A stretch of 64,000 bases of DNA from Leisingera caerulea DSM 24564 (GCF_000473325.1 NZ_KI421513.1:1683217-1747216); one strand, 5' to 3'. Counted from the stretch's first letter, positions 16,712 to 26,846 are shown. Notes: generated from the sequence alone by a model not told the origin. Translations and numbers: made by a program.

Positions 16712-17425
16712 TCAATCTGTCAGTGCTTTCGGATCTTCACCGCGGCGCCCGGCTACCGCGTCCGCCGCATCCGTTATGGAATCCAGCGAGGATTCCAGGC
16801 TCAGCCTCAGCGCCTCCACCTGCTCATCGCTGGGCTTCTTCGGCACCTCGTCCGTCCATTCCCGGCACATCAGAACGCCGCGCGAAAACGGCAGCGGCAG
16901 CATCTGCTGGTCCCAGGTCGGCAGCTTGATCACTTTCCGCTCCGCAAAGGCCACGGTGAACACCCGGCAGCCGGTCATCCGCGCCCAGACCACGGGCACC
17001 GTCGAGGACACCCGCGCAGGCCCCCGCGGGCCGTCGGCGGCAATGCCGATGGAGCAGCCTTCCCGGGTGCGGCGCAGGACTTCACGCGACAGCGCCACAT
17101 GGCGCTTGTGGCTCGACATCGGGATGGTCTCGAACCCCAGGCGCACCAGGATCTGCCCGGCCAGCCGCCCGGCGCGGGCGGCGGAGGTCAGCGCGCAGAT
17201 GCGGCCGAGCGAAGTGTCGAACAGATAGGGCGCCATAATCAGCCGCTGGTGCCAGAGCACAAAGATCACCGGCTCGCCGCGGCGCACGCAGTTGTCCATG
17301 TCCTCAAACCCGCTGCGGGTCCAGCGTGAGGTGCGAAAGGCGAATCGCACATAGGCGGCGAACAGCGCCTCGATGGCGCGGTTCACCCGGGGGCTGTCGG
17401 CGAATTTCTTTCTCAGGCTCACGGT
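16712..17425 (-). CDS. Lysophospholipid acyltransferase-family protein (DUF374)
   Basis: About 237 residues. I place the start at a GTG (then SLRKKFADSPRVNRAIEALF), because extending to an ATG at 17635 would overlap tRNA-Trp. The PlsC-like acyl-acceptor motif is PVIFVLWHQRL, with a second block IAADGPRGPARV matching the DUF374 signature. Such proteins are thought to transfer acyl groups to lipid A-type or phospholipid acceptors at the inner membrane; the exact substrate is unknown. It is divergent from tRNA-Trp. Confidence 0.75.
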   Translation of the reverse strand, partial: TVSLRKKFADSPRVNRAIEALFAAYVRFAFRTSRWTRSGFEDMDNCVRRGEPVIFVLWHQRLIMAPYLFDTSLGRICALTSAARAGRLAGQILVRLGFETIPMSSHKRHVALSREVLRRTREGCSIGIAADGPRGPARVSSTVPVVWARMTGCRVFTVAFAERKVIKLPTWDQQMLPLPFSRGVLMCREWTDEVPKKPSDEQVEALRLSLESSLDSITDAADAVAGRRGEDPKALTD

Positions 17426-17557
17426 TTTCAGGCTCGTTTCCAAGGAATTGGCGGGCTGGGCTGCCCGTTTCCGGCCCGTCTTAGCGCATGGGCCGGCCCG
17501 GGCAAAGCCCGCGGCCCGCAATCCGCTGCGCGGCACGCAGAAAATCGGATTTCCCTC

Positions 17558-17586
17558 TTGCCACAGCGGCGCGGCTGCCGTAGGAC
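17558..17586 (+). promoter_or_regulatory. Probable promoter of tRNA-Trp
   Basis: TTGCCA (17558-17563), a 17-nt spacer and TAGGAC (17581-17586) end 12 nt before the tRNA gene. The elements match sigma-70 hexamers moderately. Confidence 0.5.
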
Positions 17587-17598
17587 ATGCCGCACCAC

Positions 17599-17674
17599 AG
17601 GGGTATAGCTCAGTTGGTAGAGCGACGGTCTCCAAAACCGTAGGTCGCGGGTTCGAACCCTGCTGCCCCTGCCA
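17599..17674 (+). tRNA. tRNA-Trp (CCA)
   Basis: A 76-nt cloverleaf. Acceptor AGGGGTA pairs with TGCCCCT, the anticodon loop is CTCCAAA (anticodon CCA), the T-arm is GGTTCGAACC, and the 3' CCA is encoded. In many bacteria this tRNA directly precedes secE; here an antisense gene separates them. Confidence 0.97.
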
Positions 17675-17733
17675 GTTTCCCGAAAGTCCGAAAACCAGGG
17701 CCGCCCGCAGCGGGCGGACGGCTGGTGTGTGTG

Positions 17734-19884
17734 TCAGCCTTGCGGCATGTCCGGGCCTGTGAGTGTCAGGTGACCCGGGGGCAAACCCTGCAGAAACCTG
17801 TCAAAGGCCGCGTCATATGCGCTCTCAATCTGCCGGGCGAACCGTGCGGTTGAGAACAGGGGGGCGTCCTGATGCTGCAAGCGCAGCTCGCGCTTCAGTG
17901 CCGTGCAGGCCTCCGGATCCGCTGCGAGGGCCGCGGCTTTTGCCTCATATGCTTCGGCGCTGTCCGCGATCAGTCCGGGCAATCCGGCGGCTTGCAGCAG
18001 GCTCGCCCCGGTCCGGGCAGCGAACTGCTGGCCGGGGAGGGTGAGCACCGGCACCCCGGCCGCCAGTGCTTCGCCTGCCGCGCTGCTGGCATTGACCGTG
18101 AAGGTGTCTAGGAACAGACCGGCCAGCGGCAGCCGCGCTAGCCGCTCATCGCGGCCGGCAGGCGGGGCAAAGATCAGCCGGTCCGGGTCGATGCCGCGGG
18201 CGGCCGCGGCGCGGCGCAGGTTCGAAACGGAGTGCGCGCCGTGATCCAGCAGCCAAAGCACGCTGCCGGGGGTGCTGTCCAGCAAGCGCATCCAGATCCC
18301 GAATTCCTGCGGGGTGATCTGGCTGGCTGCGGCAAAACTGCAGAACACAAAACCCTCGTCCGGCAAGCCGCAATCCGCCCGTTCCGGGCTGCTGGCGGCC
18401 TGTGCGGGGGGCACCGCCACGCAGCTGTCCGGCAGCCGCAAGAGATGTTCGTTGTGATACCGCTCGCTGCCTGGCGGGCAGGTGGTGCTGTCGCTGACCA
18501 GATAGTCATATGCCGCCGTTCCCAGGGTTCCGGGGTATCCGGGCCAGACAATATGCAGGGGCGCCAGCCGGGCACTGAACAGGCCGCTCCGGCTGCCACC
18601 GGAAAAGCCTGAGAGGTCAACGGCAATGTCCAGCCCGTCGGCCTTGACCGAAGCGGCGCAGCTGTCCAGCGAGGTTCCCTCCAGTACCCGCACGCAGGAG
18701 GCCGAGTCGCGCAGTGCTGCTGCGGCGTCTGCCGCAAGACCTGGTCCGGTGGCATAGGCAAAGACTTCGAACCGGCTGCGGTCATGAGCAGCCAGTATCG
18801 CGGCGTGCTGGCTCAGCACGGCCTCGGCGTCGCGGGCAGTAAAGAAATACCCGACCCGGAGCCGTGCCTTGCGCTGCGGCGCGGTTGCCGCCGTTTGAAG
18901 CTCTGCCTCCGGAAACAGCTCGCTGGCGTAGGCTTGCGCGCGAACCCGCATCAAGTCCGGATTGTCCTCCATCAGCATTAGCGCGCTGGGGTCGCAGCCG
19001 CTGCCGCGCAGGCCCAGCAGGCGGCGGTATTGTTCATATTCCTTTACCCAGCGCCAGTCGCTGAGTTCTGCCAGGACATGCAGGCGCTGCGTGCGGGCGC
19101 GGTCGTCAGAGGGTGAGACCCGGAGGACCTTATCAAAGCACGGCAGTGCTTCGGCATAACGGCCCTCGGCCTTGATCAGCAGCCCCAGCTGGAACTGCGC
19201 CTCGGTCATGCCAGGATGCAGGCTGGCAGCGCGGGTGTAATGGTCCTCGGCCTCCGCCACGGCGCCGAGCTTGTGCAGCAGGCCGGCCAGAGTGAAATGC
19301 AGCGCGGCATCGTCCGGCGCAAGCGCAACCGCCCGGCGCAGGGTTGCCGCGGCCTCTGTGCTGCTGCCCTGCAGCGGCAGCGCCTCGGCCAGGCTGCGCA
19401 GCGCCAGCAGGCAATCGGCGTCCAGCGCCAGGGCCTTCCGGTACAGCGCTAGGGCATTGTCCAGCTGTCCGCGCGCCATATGAATGCGGCCCATGGCGGC
19501 ATAGGTGCCGGCCTCTTTGGCGTCGATACCGCACGCTTTGTTCAGGCAGGTGGCCGCATTGTCCAAATGGCCGGCGGCCAGATGGCAGCGGCCCAGAAAA
19601 TCCCACAGGAAATGTGACTCCCGGAAGGTCTTCAGCAGGGCGCCGCAGCTTTCTGCGGCCTCAAAGGGGCGTCCGGCAGCCAGCGCGGCCTCCAGCTCTG
19701 CCTTGGTGTCGGCGGAGGGTTCGCGCTGCTCGCGCAGGCGGCCGCGCAGCGAATCCAGTGCCTTCAGGGCGCGGGCGTTCTTCGGGTTGCGGGCAAGAAT
19801 TCCGGAGTAGGCAAGCACGGCATCTTCGAACCTGGCATCGCGTTCAAGCTGCTCGGCCTGGGAGAGGGTCTGTGCGGGTGTCAT
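17734..19884 (-). CDS. TPR-domain O-linked N-acetylglucosamine transferase-like protein (SPINDLY/GT41 type)
   Basis: A 716-residue protein beginning MTPAQTLSQAEQLERDARFE; upstream in-frame residues look non-coding. Residues about 10-300 are tandem TPRs (for example AYLAL-type repeats AAMGRIHMARGQLDNALALY). The C-terminal half carries the GT41 catalytic region: LRVGYFF near the start, LDIAVDLSGFSGGSRSGLF, IVWPGYPGTLG, and the sugar-nucleotide block ASSAAGEALAAGVPVLTLPG. Bacterial members glycosylate proteins or are of unknown target. It interrupts the tRNA-Trp/secE linkage on the opposite strand. Confidence 0.85.
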   Translation of the reverse strand: MTPAQTLSQAEQLERDARFEDAVLAYSGILARNPKNARALKALDSLRGRLREQREPSADTKAELEAALAAGRPFEAAESCGALLKTFRESHFLWDFLGRCHLAAGHLDNAATCLNKACGIDAKEAGTYAAMGRIHMARGQLDNALALYRKALALDADCLLALRSLAEALPLQGSSTEAAATLRRAVALAPDDAALHFTLAGLLHKLGAVAEAEDHYTRAASLHPGMTEAQFQLGLLIKAEGRYAEALPCFDKVLRVSPSDDRARTQRLHVLAELSDWRWVKEYEQYRRLLGLRGSGCDPSALMLMEDNPDLMRVRAQAYASELFPEAELQTAATAPQRKARLRVGYFFTARDAEAVLSQHAAILAAHDRSRFEVFAYATGPGLAADAAAALRDSASCVRVLEGTSLDSCAASVKADGLDIAVDLSGFSGGSRSGLFSARLAPLHIVWPGYPGTLGTAAYDYLVSDSTTCPPGSERYHNEHLLRLPDSCVAVPPAQAASSPERADCGLPDEGFVFCSFAAASQITPQEFGIWMRLLDSTPGSVLWLLDHGAHSVSNLRRAAAARGIDPDRLIFAPPAGRDERLARLPLAGLFLDTFTVNASSAAGEALAAGVPVLTLPGQQFAARTGASLLQAAGLPGLIADSAEAYEAKAAALAADPEACTALKRELRLQHQDAPLFSTARFARQIESAYDAAFDRFLQGLPPGHLTLTGPDMPQG

Positions 19885-20027
19885 GGCATCCTGTCTCACT
19901 AAAACACACGGGGGTGCCCCGGCACGGCGCGGGTCGTGCGCCGGGGCTGCTAGACTCAGTTTTGCGGGAAGTGGATTAAAATTGGATTGACTGCGGGCAT
20001 GCTCCCCGCTTGGTGCGGGGGCAGGGC

Positions 20028-20056
20028 TTGAATTCAGCTGCCGCACCGGTTACATC
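20028..20056 (+). promoter_or_regulatory. Probable promoter of secE-nusG
   Basis: TTGAAT (20028-20033), a 17-nt spacer and TACATC (20051-20056) lie 32 nt before secE. This would give secE its own promoter now that the antisense gene separates it from tRNA-Trp. Confidence 0.5.
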
Positions 20057-20088
20057 GCATTCACTGCTAGCAGAGAGACTCCCCCAGC

Positions 20089-20286
20089 ATGGCGACTATC
20101 AACCCAGTTCAGTTCATCCAGCAGGTTCGTGCCGAAGTGTCCAAGGTCGTTTGGCCGACCCGGCGCGAGGTGCTGCTGACCACGGTCATGGTGTTCATCA
20201 TGGCGGCCCTGACGGCGCTGTTCTTCGCGCTGGTCGATCTGCTGATCCGCTATGGCCTGCAGGGGCTCCTGGGGATGTTCGGATAA
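20089..20286 (+). CDS. secE: Preprotein translocase subunit SecE
   Basis: A 65-residue protein, the short single-span alphaproteobacterial form. The conserved amphipathic segment VRAEVSKVVWPTRREVLLTT is followed by one membrane helix (VMVFIMAALTALFFALVDLL). SecE clamps the SecY channel in the inner membrane. It lies upstream of nusG as in most bacteria. Confidence 0.96.
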   Translation: MATINPVQFIQQVRAEVSKVVWPTRREVLLTTVMVFIMAALTALFFALVDLLIRYGLQGLLGMFG

Positions 20287-20380
20287 GCCTGCAGCAGTAT
20301 GACGGTTCCGGGTTCGCGGTTGCTGCGCAGCACTTGATTCTGGCGGCGATGGGCGGTACGTGAGCAGGAACATTGAGGCG

Positions 20381-20414
20381 GGCGTGCAGCGATTCGGTTT
20401 GCACGCCGCTTTTT
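20381..20414 (+). terminator. Hairpin with T-run between secE and nusG
   Basis: GGCGTGCA (20381-20388) pairs with TGCACGCC (20400-20407), followed by GCTTTTTG. It may terminate part of the secE transcript or set the secE:nusG ratio. Confidence 0.55.
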
Positions 20415-20501
20415 GTTGGAGAGCGCAGCTTGAGAGCTGCAACGGGATGATTAAGCAGCGGCGCGGCACCGGCCCGTCCTGCAGAACAAGGACAACGGTT
20501 C

Positions 20502-21035
20502 ATGGCGAAACGGTGGTACTCGGTCAGCGTTCTTTCGAACTTCGAAAAGAAAATCGCAGAGCAGATCCGCACCGCGGTCGCCGAGCAAGGGCTCGAGGAC
20601 GAAATTGACGAGGTGCTGGTCCCCACTGAAGAGGTGATTGAGATCCGCCGCGGAAAGAAGGTCTCGACTGAGCGCCGGTTTATGCCGGGCTATGTTCTGG
20701 TCCACATGGAAATGTCCGACCGCGGCTACCACCTGATTTCCTCGATCAACCGGGTCACCGGCTTCCTGGGTCCGCAGGGCCGCCCGATGCCGATGCGCGA
20801 CGCCGAAGTGCAGGGCATCCTGGGCCGCGTCGAGGAAGGCGTCGAGGCACCGCGCACCCTGATCCATTACGAGGTCGGCGAGAAGGTCAAAGTCAACGAC
20901 GGCCCGTTCGAGGATTTCGACGGTATGGTCGAAGAGGTCGACGAGGACAATCAGAAGCTCAAGGTTACCGTGTCGATCTTCGGCCGGGAAACTCCGGTGG
21001 AGCTGGATTTCACCCAAGTGACCAAACAGGGGTAA
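20502..21035 (+). CDS. nusG: Transcription termination/antitermination factor NusG
   Basis: A 177-residue protein. The NGN domain starts [20 protein letters not shown] and contains [14 protein letters not shown]. The KOW domain near the end has [20 protein letters not shown]. NusG binds the polymerase clamp and couples to Rho or ribosomal protein S10. Start and length match the family. A terminator follows at 21058-21092. Confidence 0.97.
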   Translation: MAKRWYSVSVLSNFEKKIAEQIRTAVAEQGLEDEIDEVLVPTEEVIEIRRGKKVSTERRFMPGYVLVHMEMSDRGYHLISSINRVTGFLGPQGRPMPMRDAEVQGILGRVEEGVEAPRTLIHYEVGEKVKVNDGPFEDFDGMVEEVDEDNQKLKVTVSIFGRETPVELDFTQVTKQG

Positions 21036-21057
21036 TACCTCCCTCAGCGAATTTCAT

Positions 21058-21092
21058 GGCGCCGCGTTGCATACTGCACCGCGGCGTTTTTT
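21058..21092 (+). terminator. Rho-independent terminator after nusG
   Basis: CGCCGCG (21060-21066) pairs with CGCGGCG (21080-21086); an inner TGCA/TGCA pairing extends the stem, and TTTTTT follows. Confidence 0.9.
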
Positions 21093-21636
21093 GTGGTCTT
21101 GCGGGATGAGCCTGCTGTTCATGGCAGGCACGCAATCGTCTGTTTTCTGCGGCAGTTCAGCGCGCGAAAAGACCGTGCTCCTTATCAAGGAAAGTCAGAA
21201 CCGGTTTTGTTCTTGATGCCGGTAAACACAGGCGATGGCAGCTGGGGATGAATAGGTGTGGAACGCCCAACTTGATCTGACGTTCCTGCTCTTCAGGAGC
21301 GCAGACCTGGCGTGCAGCATGGGGGCAGTCGCCATCACCAGCATGGCATTGCCTTTCGCCGGTTCCAAAACTCGAACCTCAGTGAGGCCTGCACAGCCCT
21401 GCAAATTGTCCGCAGCTCCTGACGGCCTTGCAGGCTTGCTGCAGCACGGTCCTGCCTACCGGTTCGAGAGGGGCTTACAAGTGTGCCTGCAGACCGCGGC
21501 CGCACGGGACCGAAAGCCCCTTTTTGGTGCTTCACTTGCATGCGGCGGCGCATATACCGGGAACAGGACCGGTTTCGAACTGGCCGGACCACCTCTCCCG
21601 CTGAACGATTTTCTAAGGTCCAGGAAATGTGCCGCA
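21093..21636. other. Gene-free stretch between nusG and the AraC regulator
   Basis: Open frames here on both strands lack ribosome sites and recognisable motifs; the longest runs antisense into the regulator gene. I see no RNA gene or repeat. Confidence 0.6.
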
Positions 21637-22689
21637 TCAGATCTTTCTGATCTCTGTGAGCGTATCAGAGCCTTTTTGCCTGCTCGTCATGCCGCCGGCT
21701 GGCAGGAAGGCCCGCTTGCGGTCCTGAACTGGTGTGACACCGTAGAATTTGCGGTAGTGCAGTGTCAGGGTGGAGGAACTGGCATAGCCGACCGCATTGG
21801 CGATGCCGGAGACTGGCTCCCAGGAATAAAGCACCATTTGCCGGGCAGCTTCCAGGCGCTGGCGCCGGTAGTATTCTCCGGGGCTCAGACCCGTGGCGGC
21901 GCGGAAGCTGCGCTCCAGCTGGCGCGGGGAAATGCCGGCCATCCGCGCCACATCACGGATGCAGACCGGAGTTCCGAAGTTTTTAGAGAAGATTGACATC
22001 GCCTCCTTTACGGCGGGCGGCATCTGGTCGACCGTGCGATCGCTTTGCAGCACGGGGACCTTTTGCCGGGCGCTGCCGTTGCGGATGACCGGGTGCTGGA
22101 ACAGGCAGGCAACCTCGCTCATGGCGTCCGCGCCGAGGGCGCAGCCGATCAGTTCAAGCGACAGATCGAACATGGCGGTGGCGCCCGAAACCGTGTGAAG
22201 ACAGCCATCGCGCACGATCAGCCGGTCCACGGCGGTGCAGTTGGGGAAAGCGGCTTCGAAGGCGCTTCGGTAGCACCAATGAACCGCGCAGCGCCGCCCG
22301 GCCAGGACACCGCTGCGGGCCAGCGGGAAGACGCCGCCGGAAACCGCACCGAGGGTCACGCCATGGCGTGCCAGGTAGCGCAGGCGTCCAGGGCTTGAGA
22401 CCGGATTCGCGAATTCGGCCTCCGGCCCGGACAGCAGAAACAGGCAGTCGAGCCCTTCTGTCTCCGCAAGGCTTGCATCTGCTGGAAAAAGGACCCCGGC
22501 AGAAGCTGCTGCGTCCTCGCCGGTTTCGGTTGCCAGGGACCAGGAAAACACCTGGCACCCGGCAATTTCATTGGCGGCACGCAGCGGCTCTATTGCCGAG
22601 GTCAGGCAGGCCATGGGAAAGCCTGGAAACAGCAGAAAGCCTATGCGGGTGCGGGGCGCGGGTCCAAAGTTGTTGGAATGGATCGTCAT
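21637..22689 (-). CDS. GlxA-family AraC-type transcriptional regulator
   Basis: A 350-residue protein. Residues about 15-190 form a class I glutamine amidotransferase-like sensor fold (RIGFLLFPGFPMACLTSAIE; elbow GAVSGGVFPLA lacks a catalytic cysteine, as usual in regulators). The C-terminus is a double helix-turn-helix AraC domain (IRDVARMAGISPRQLERSFR, then GVTPVQDRKR). Relatives include the quaternary-amine regulators GbdR and CdhR. The start is 4 nt after the permease stop, so it is the last gene of the transporter operon and plausibly responds to a related ligand. Confidence 0.85.
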   Translation of the reverse strand: MTIHSNNFGPAPRTRIGFLLFPGFPMACLTSAIEPLRAANEIAGCQVFSWSLATETGEDAAASAGVLFPADASLAETEGLDCLFLLSGPEAEFANPVSSPGRLRYLARHGVTLGAVSGGVFPLARSGVLAGRRCAVHWCYRSAFEAAFPNCTAVDRLIVRDGCLHTVSGATAMFDLSLELIGCALGADAMSEVACLFQHPVIRNGSARQKVPVLQSDRTVDQMPPAVKEAMSIFSKNFGTPVCIRDVARMAGISPRQLERSFRAATGLSPGEYYRRQRLEAARQMVLYSWEPVSGIANAVGYASSSTLTLHYRKFYGVTPVQDRKRAFLPAGGMTSRQKGSDTLTEIRKI

Positions 22690-22693
22690 GGTT

Positions 22694-24658
22694 TTACTCC
22701 AGCCCCAGCGCTTGTTTCTTGGACTGCGCCCATGTGGTCACAAGGTGGTCCACCATCAGCCCCATGAAGGCAACGGCAAGACCCAGTACCAGACCTTTGC
22801 CCACATCGGTGGAGGACAGAGCACGCTGCATTTCCTGCCCCAAGTCCTGAGTGCCTATGAAGGCGGCGATGATCACCATGAACAGCGAGAACATCACCGA
22901 CTGGTTGACCCCGACCATGATGGTCGGCAGCGCCATCGGCAGGCGTACGTTCCACAAGGTCTGCATCCGGGTGGCGCCTGACATACCCGCAGCCTCGATC
23001 AGGGTTTCGGGCACCTGCCGCAGGCCCTCAATCGTGTAGCGCACCAGCGGCACAGCGGCGAACAGGACCACGGCGCCGATCACCGCCACATCATTGACGC
23101 CGAACAGCATGACCACCGGGATCAGGTAGATGAAGCTGGGGAAGGTCTGCAGCGTGTCGCAGATCAGCAGTGCCAGGGCGGCGCGTTTCCCGTGAAACGA
23201 TCCCCAGATGCCCAGCGGAAAGCCGATCACGGCAGCAATCGAAACGGCGACCACGACGGTGTAGACGGTGATCATGGCGCGGTCCCACCAGCCGGACATG
23301 GCGATCAGGCCGAAGAAGGCAAGGCACACCAGGGCAGAGCGCAGTCCGCCGATGGCCCAGCCGGCGGCGGCCAGCAGCGCCAGCACTGCGGCGTAGGGCA
23401 TCCACAGGAAGGCATCGCGGATCGGGATCAGCACCCAAGTGATCAGGAACCAGCGCAGCCACTGGGTGACTGGGTCGATCAGCACGATGAACCAATCTGC
23501 AACCGCATCAATCGGTTTGGAGATGGTGAAGGCGTCGCGGCGGCCAATCTGATCCATCAGCGGGATGAACTGTGCCAGCACGAGGCAGGCCAGCGACAGG
23601 CCGAGACCCAGCAGCAGGAACTTGTTGCGCTCGGCAAAGGAGGTGCCTTTCTCGAAATGCTCGGGCTGTTTGGTCGCCCAGGCCTTGGTGCAGCGGTCCA
23701 GCATCACTGCCAGCAGCACGATGGTGATGCCGATCTCGACAGAGCGGCCGATTTTGAGCGCCTGCAGCAGCTGAAGCAGCTTTTGCCCCAGGCCCGGCAT
23801 GCCGATGAAGCTGGCCAGAACCACCATGGCGAGGCACTGCATGATCACCTGGTTCACGCCGACCAGGATCTCGCTCCGCGCTGTTGGAATGCGCACATGG
23901 CGCAGCAGCTGCCAGCGGGTAGAGCCGCACATATGGCCGCTTTCGATCACCTCATGCGGGACCTTGCGCAGGCCCAAGAGCGACATGCGGATCATCGGCG
24001 GCACCGAGAAGATGATGGTAACGATGGCGCCTGCCTTGGGGCCGACGCCGATGAAGACAACTACCGGAATCATATAGGCAAAATGGGGCAGGCTTTGCGC
24101 GATGTTGAGGATGGGGTTCAGGATCCGCTCGAAGGCCCTGGAACGCCAGGCGAGGATGCCCATGACCAGCCCGAACAGGATCGAGAAGGGCGCGGCGACA
24201 ACGATCACCGAGAGCGTTTCCATCGCCCATTTCCACTGCCCCATGACGGCAATCCAGACAAAGGTGCCGCCGGTCAGCAGCGACAAGCGCCAGCCTTGCA
24301 GCGCATAGCCGATGACAAATCCGATACTGGCGATCACGGTCCACGGGATCGGGCCGATGCGCGGCCAGCGGTTCTTGCCATAAAGCAGGTTGGCAGTCAC
24401 ATCGAGCAGCCATTCCACCCCATCGGCAAAGGCGCGGGTCAGGTACAGAAGTCCCATGTCATCGCGAAGAAAGGCAAAAATCGCATTGATCCAGTCGGCG
24501 AAGGGCAGGATCAGCCACTCCGGCGGCCGCACCAGCCCGGCAGGTAAAAACGTGTTGGCGGCGGCTAGAACGCAAGCCGCAGCAAAGATTGCCCAGCCGG
24601 TTTTGGCGCGTGTCCAGGTGTGGGGCTTCCCGGATAGTACCATGGTCTGATCCGTCAT
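22694..24658 (-). CDS. Betaine/TMAO-class ABC transporter permease, fused double domain
   Basis: A 654-residue inner-membrane protein with two binding-protein-dependent permease domains in tandem, each with an EAA-type loop: ESGHMCGSTRWQLLRHVRIP in the first half and EAAGMSGATRMQTLWNVRLP in the second. Such fused permeases occur in ProW/OusW-type systems and in the Roseobacter TMAO permease TmoW. It overlaps the ATPase gene by 4 nt, showing translational coupling. Substrate class is quaternary or methylated amines; betaine versus TMAO cannot be decided from sequence alone. Confidence 0.85.
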   Translation of the reverse strand: MTDQTMVLSGKPHTWTRAKTGWAIFAAACVLAAANTFLPAGLVRPPEWLILPFADWINAIFAFLRDDMGLLYLTRAFADGVEWLLDVTANLLYGKNRWPRIGPIPWTVIASIGFVIGYALQGWRLSLLTGGTFVWIAVMGQWKWAMETLSVIVVAAPFSILFGLVMGILAWRSRAFERILNPILNIAQSLPHFAYMIPVVVFIGVGPKAGAIVTIIFSVPPMIRMSLLGLRKVPHEVIESGHMCGSTRWQLLRHVRIPTARSEILVGVNQVIMQCLAMVVLASFIGMPGLGQKLLQLLQALKIGRSVEIGITIVLLAVMLDRCTKAWATKQPEHFEKGTSFAERNKFLLLGLGLSLACLVLAQFIPLMDQIGRRDAFTISKPIDAVADWFIVLIDPVTQWLRWFLITWVLIPIRDAFLWMPYAAVLALLAAAGWAIGGLRSALVCLAFFGLIAMSGWWDRAMITVYTVVVAVSIAAVIGFPLGIWGSFHGKRAALALLICDTLQTFPSFIYLIPVVMLFGVNDVAVIGAVVLFAAVPLVRYTIEGLRQVPETLIEAAGMSGATRMQTLWNVRLPMALPTIMVGVNQSVMFSLFMVIIAAFIGTQDLGQEMQRALSSTDVGKGLVLGLAVAFMGLMVDHLVTTWAQSKKQALGLE

Positions 24659-25686
24659 GAGGCCTCTCCCAGCAGCACGTCCAGCGCCTCCTGCCGGCTT
24701 ATGGCGCCGATCAGGCTGCCGGCACTGTTGGCAACGGGCAGGAAGTCGCGACTGTCATTGACCAGCAGGCGGGCCAGTTCAGAGATGGTCTGTTTCTCTC
24801 CGATTGGCGCTCCGGTCAGGTTGTGTCCGTTCACGTCGCGGGCCAGAACGCCTGCGTGGACAACGCGTGACTTCTCGATTTCCTCGGTAAACTTGGCGAC
24901 GTACTCGGTGGCGGGGTTCAGCACGATCTGATCGGGTGTATCGCACTGCTCGACCACGCCGTCCTTCATGATGGCGATGCGGTCTGCAAGGCGCAGCGCC
25001 TCGTCAAAGTCGTGGGTGATAAAGACGATGGTCTTGCCCAGCATCTCCTGCAAGCGGAGAAATTCGTCCTGCATCTCTCGGCGGATCAGCGGGTCAAGTG
25101 CTGAGAATGGTTCGTCCAGAAACCAGATATCCGGTTCGATCGCCAGGCTGCGGGCAATGCCGACGCGTTGCTGTTGACCGCCCGACAGTTCACGCGGAAA
25201 GTAGTCCTCGCGCCCTGACAGGCCGACCAGTTCGATCACTTCCAGTGCGCGGGCGCGGCGTTCGTGGCGGTCCTGGCCGCGCATTTCCAGCGGGAAGGCG
25301 ACGTTATCCAGAACGGTGCGGTGGGGCAGCAGGCCGAAGCTCTGGAATACCATGCCCATCTTGTTGCGGCGCAGGTCAATCAGCTCCTTCTCGGACATTT
25401 CGCCGATGTTCTGGCCCTCGACCCGGACCTCGCCGCCGGTGATGCCGATGAGCCGTGACAGGCAGCGCACGAAGGTCGACTTGCCAGAGCCAGACAGCCC
25501 CATAATCACCAGCATCTCCCCCTTGGCGATATCCAGCGACACATCCCGCACAGCGGCGATGTAGCCGGCCTGGCGGATTTCATCAAAGCCCGGGTTGCCG
25601 GTCAGCGACTTCAGGTACTGCTCCGGATTGGCGCCAAACAGCTTCCAGACGTTTTTGCAGGAAATGACGGGGGTGGCGGCGGTCAT
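24655..25686 (-). CDS. Betaine/TMAO-class ABC transporter ATP-binding protein
   Basis: A 343-residue ATPase. The Walker A is GLSGSGKSTF, the signature is LSGGQQQRVGIARSLA, the Walker B is IWFLDEPFSALDP, and the H-loop is FITHDFDEAL. Residues from about 270 on form a CBS-type regulatory region (QEALDVLLGEAS end), typical of ProV/OpuAA where ionic strength gates transport. The order here is binding protein, ATPase, permease. Expected to energise uptake through the fused permease. Confidence 0.88.
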   Translation of the reverse strand: MTAATPVISCKNVWKLFGANPEQYLKSLTGNPGFDEIRQAGYIAAVRDVSLDIAKGEMLVIMGLSGSGKSTFVRCLSRLIGITGGEVRVEGQNIGEMSEKELIDLRRNKMGMVFQSFGLLPHRTVLDNVAFPLEMRGQDRHERRARALEVIELVGLSGREDYFPRELSGGQQQRVGIARSLAIEPDIWFLDEPFSALDPLIRREMQDEFLRLQEMLGKTIVFITHDFDEALRLADRIAIMKDGVVEQCDTPDQIVLNPATEYVAKFTEEIEKSRVVHAGVLARDVNGHNLTGAPIGEKQTISELARLLVNDSRDFLPVANSAGSLIGAISRQEALDVLLGEAS

Positions 25687-25710
25687 GGCTTAACTTTCTT
25701 TGGCAAAGAC

Positions 25711-25734
25711 GCCGGGGCAGCGGACCGCCCCGGC
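25711..25734 (-). promoter_or_regulatory. Intercistronic hairpin between binding protein and ATPase genes
   Basis: GCCGGGGC (25711-25718) and GCCCCGGC (25727-25734) form a perfect 8-bp stem with an 8-nt loop and no T-run. Such hairpins commonly protect the abundant binding-protein mRNA and lower downstream expression. Confidence 0.6.
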
Positions 25735-25756
25735 TGGTTGGCGGGATGTGCGGAGC

Positions 25757-26788
<1,032 letters not shown>

Positions 26789-26799
26789 CTAGGGCGCGG

Positions 26800-26846
26800 A
26801 TGTGAACAGGTCAGCCCGGCGGGATGAACAGGCTGGCAGTTCATGT
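26800..26846. promoter_or_regulatory. Cluster of tor-box-like decamers
   Basis: Compared with the E. coli TorR decamer CTGTTCATAT: 26800-26809 read on the minus strand is CTGTTCACAT (9/10), 26822-26831 minus is CTGTTCATCC (8/10), and 26837-26846 plus is CAGTTCATGT (8/10). The two minus-strand boxes are 22 nt apart, two helical turns. They sit between torR and the divergent transporter operon. Function is inferred. Confidence 0.5.

Noticed and set aside
21256..21996. A plus-strand frame overlapping the end of the AraC regulator gene
   Set aside because: Overlaps the conserved helix-turn-helix coding region antisense and has no motif.
23192..24547. A 451-codon frame antisense to the permease
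   Set aside because: Gln/His/Asp-rich shadow of a hydrophobic protein.
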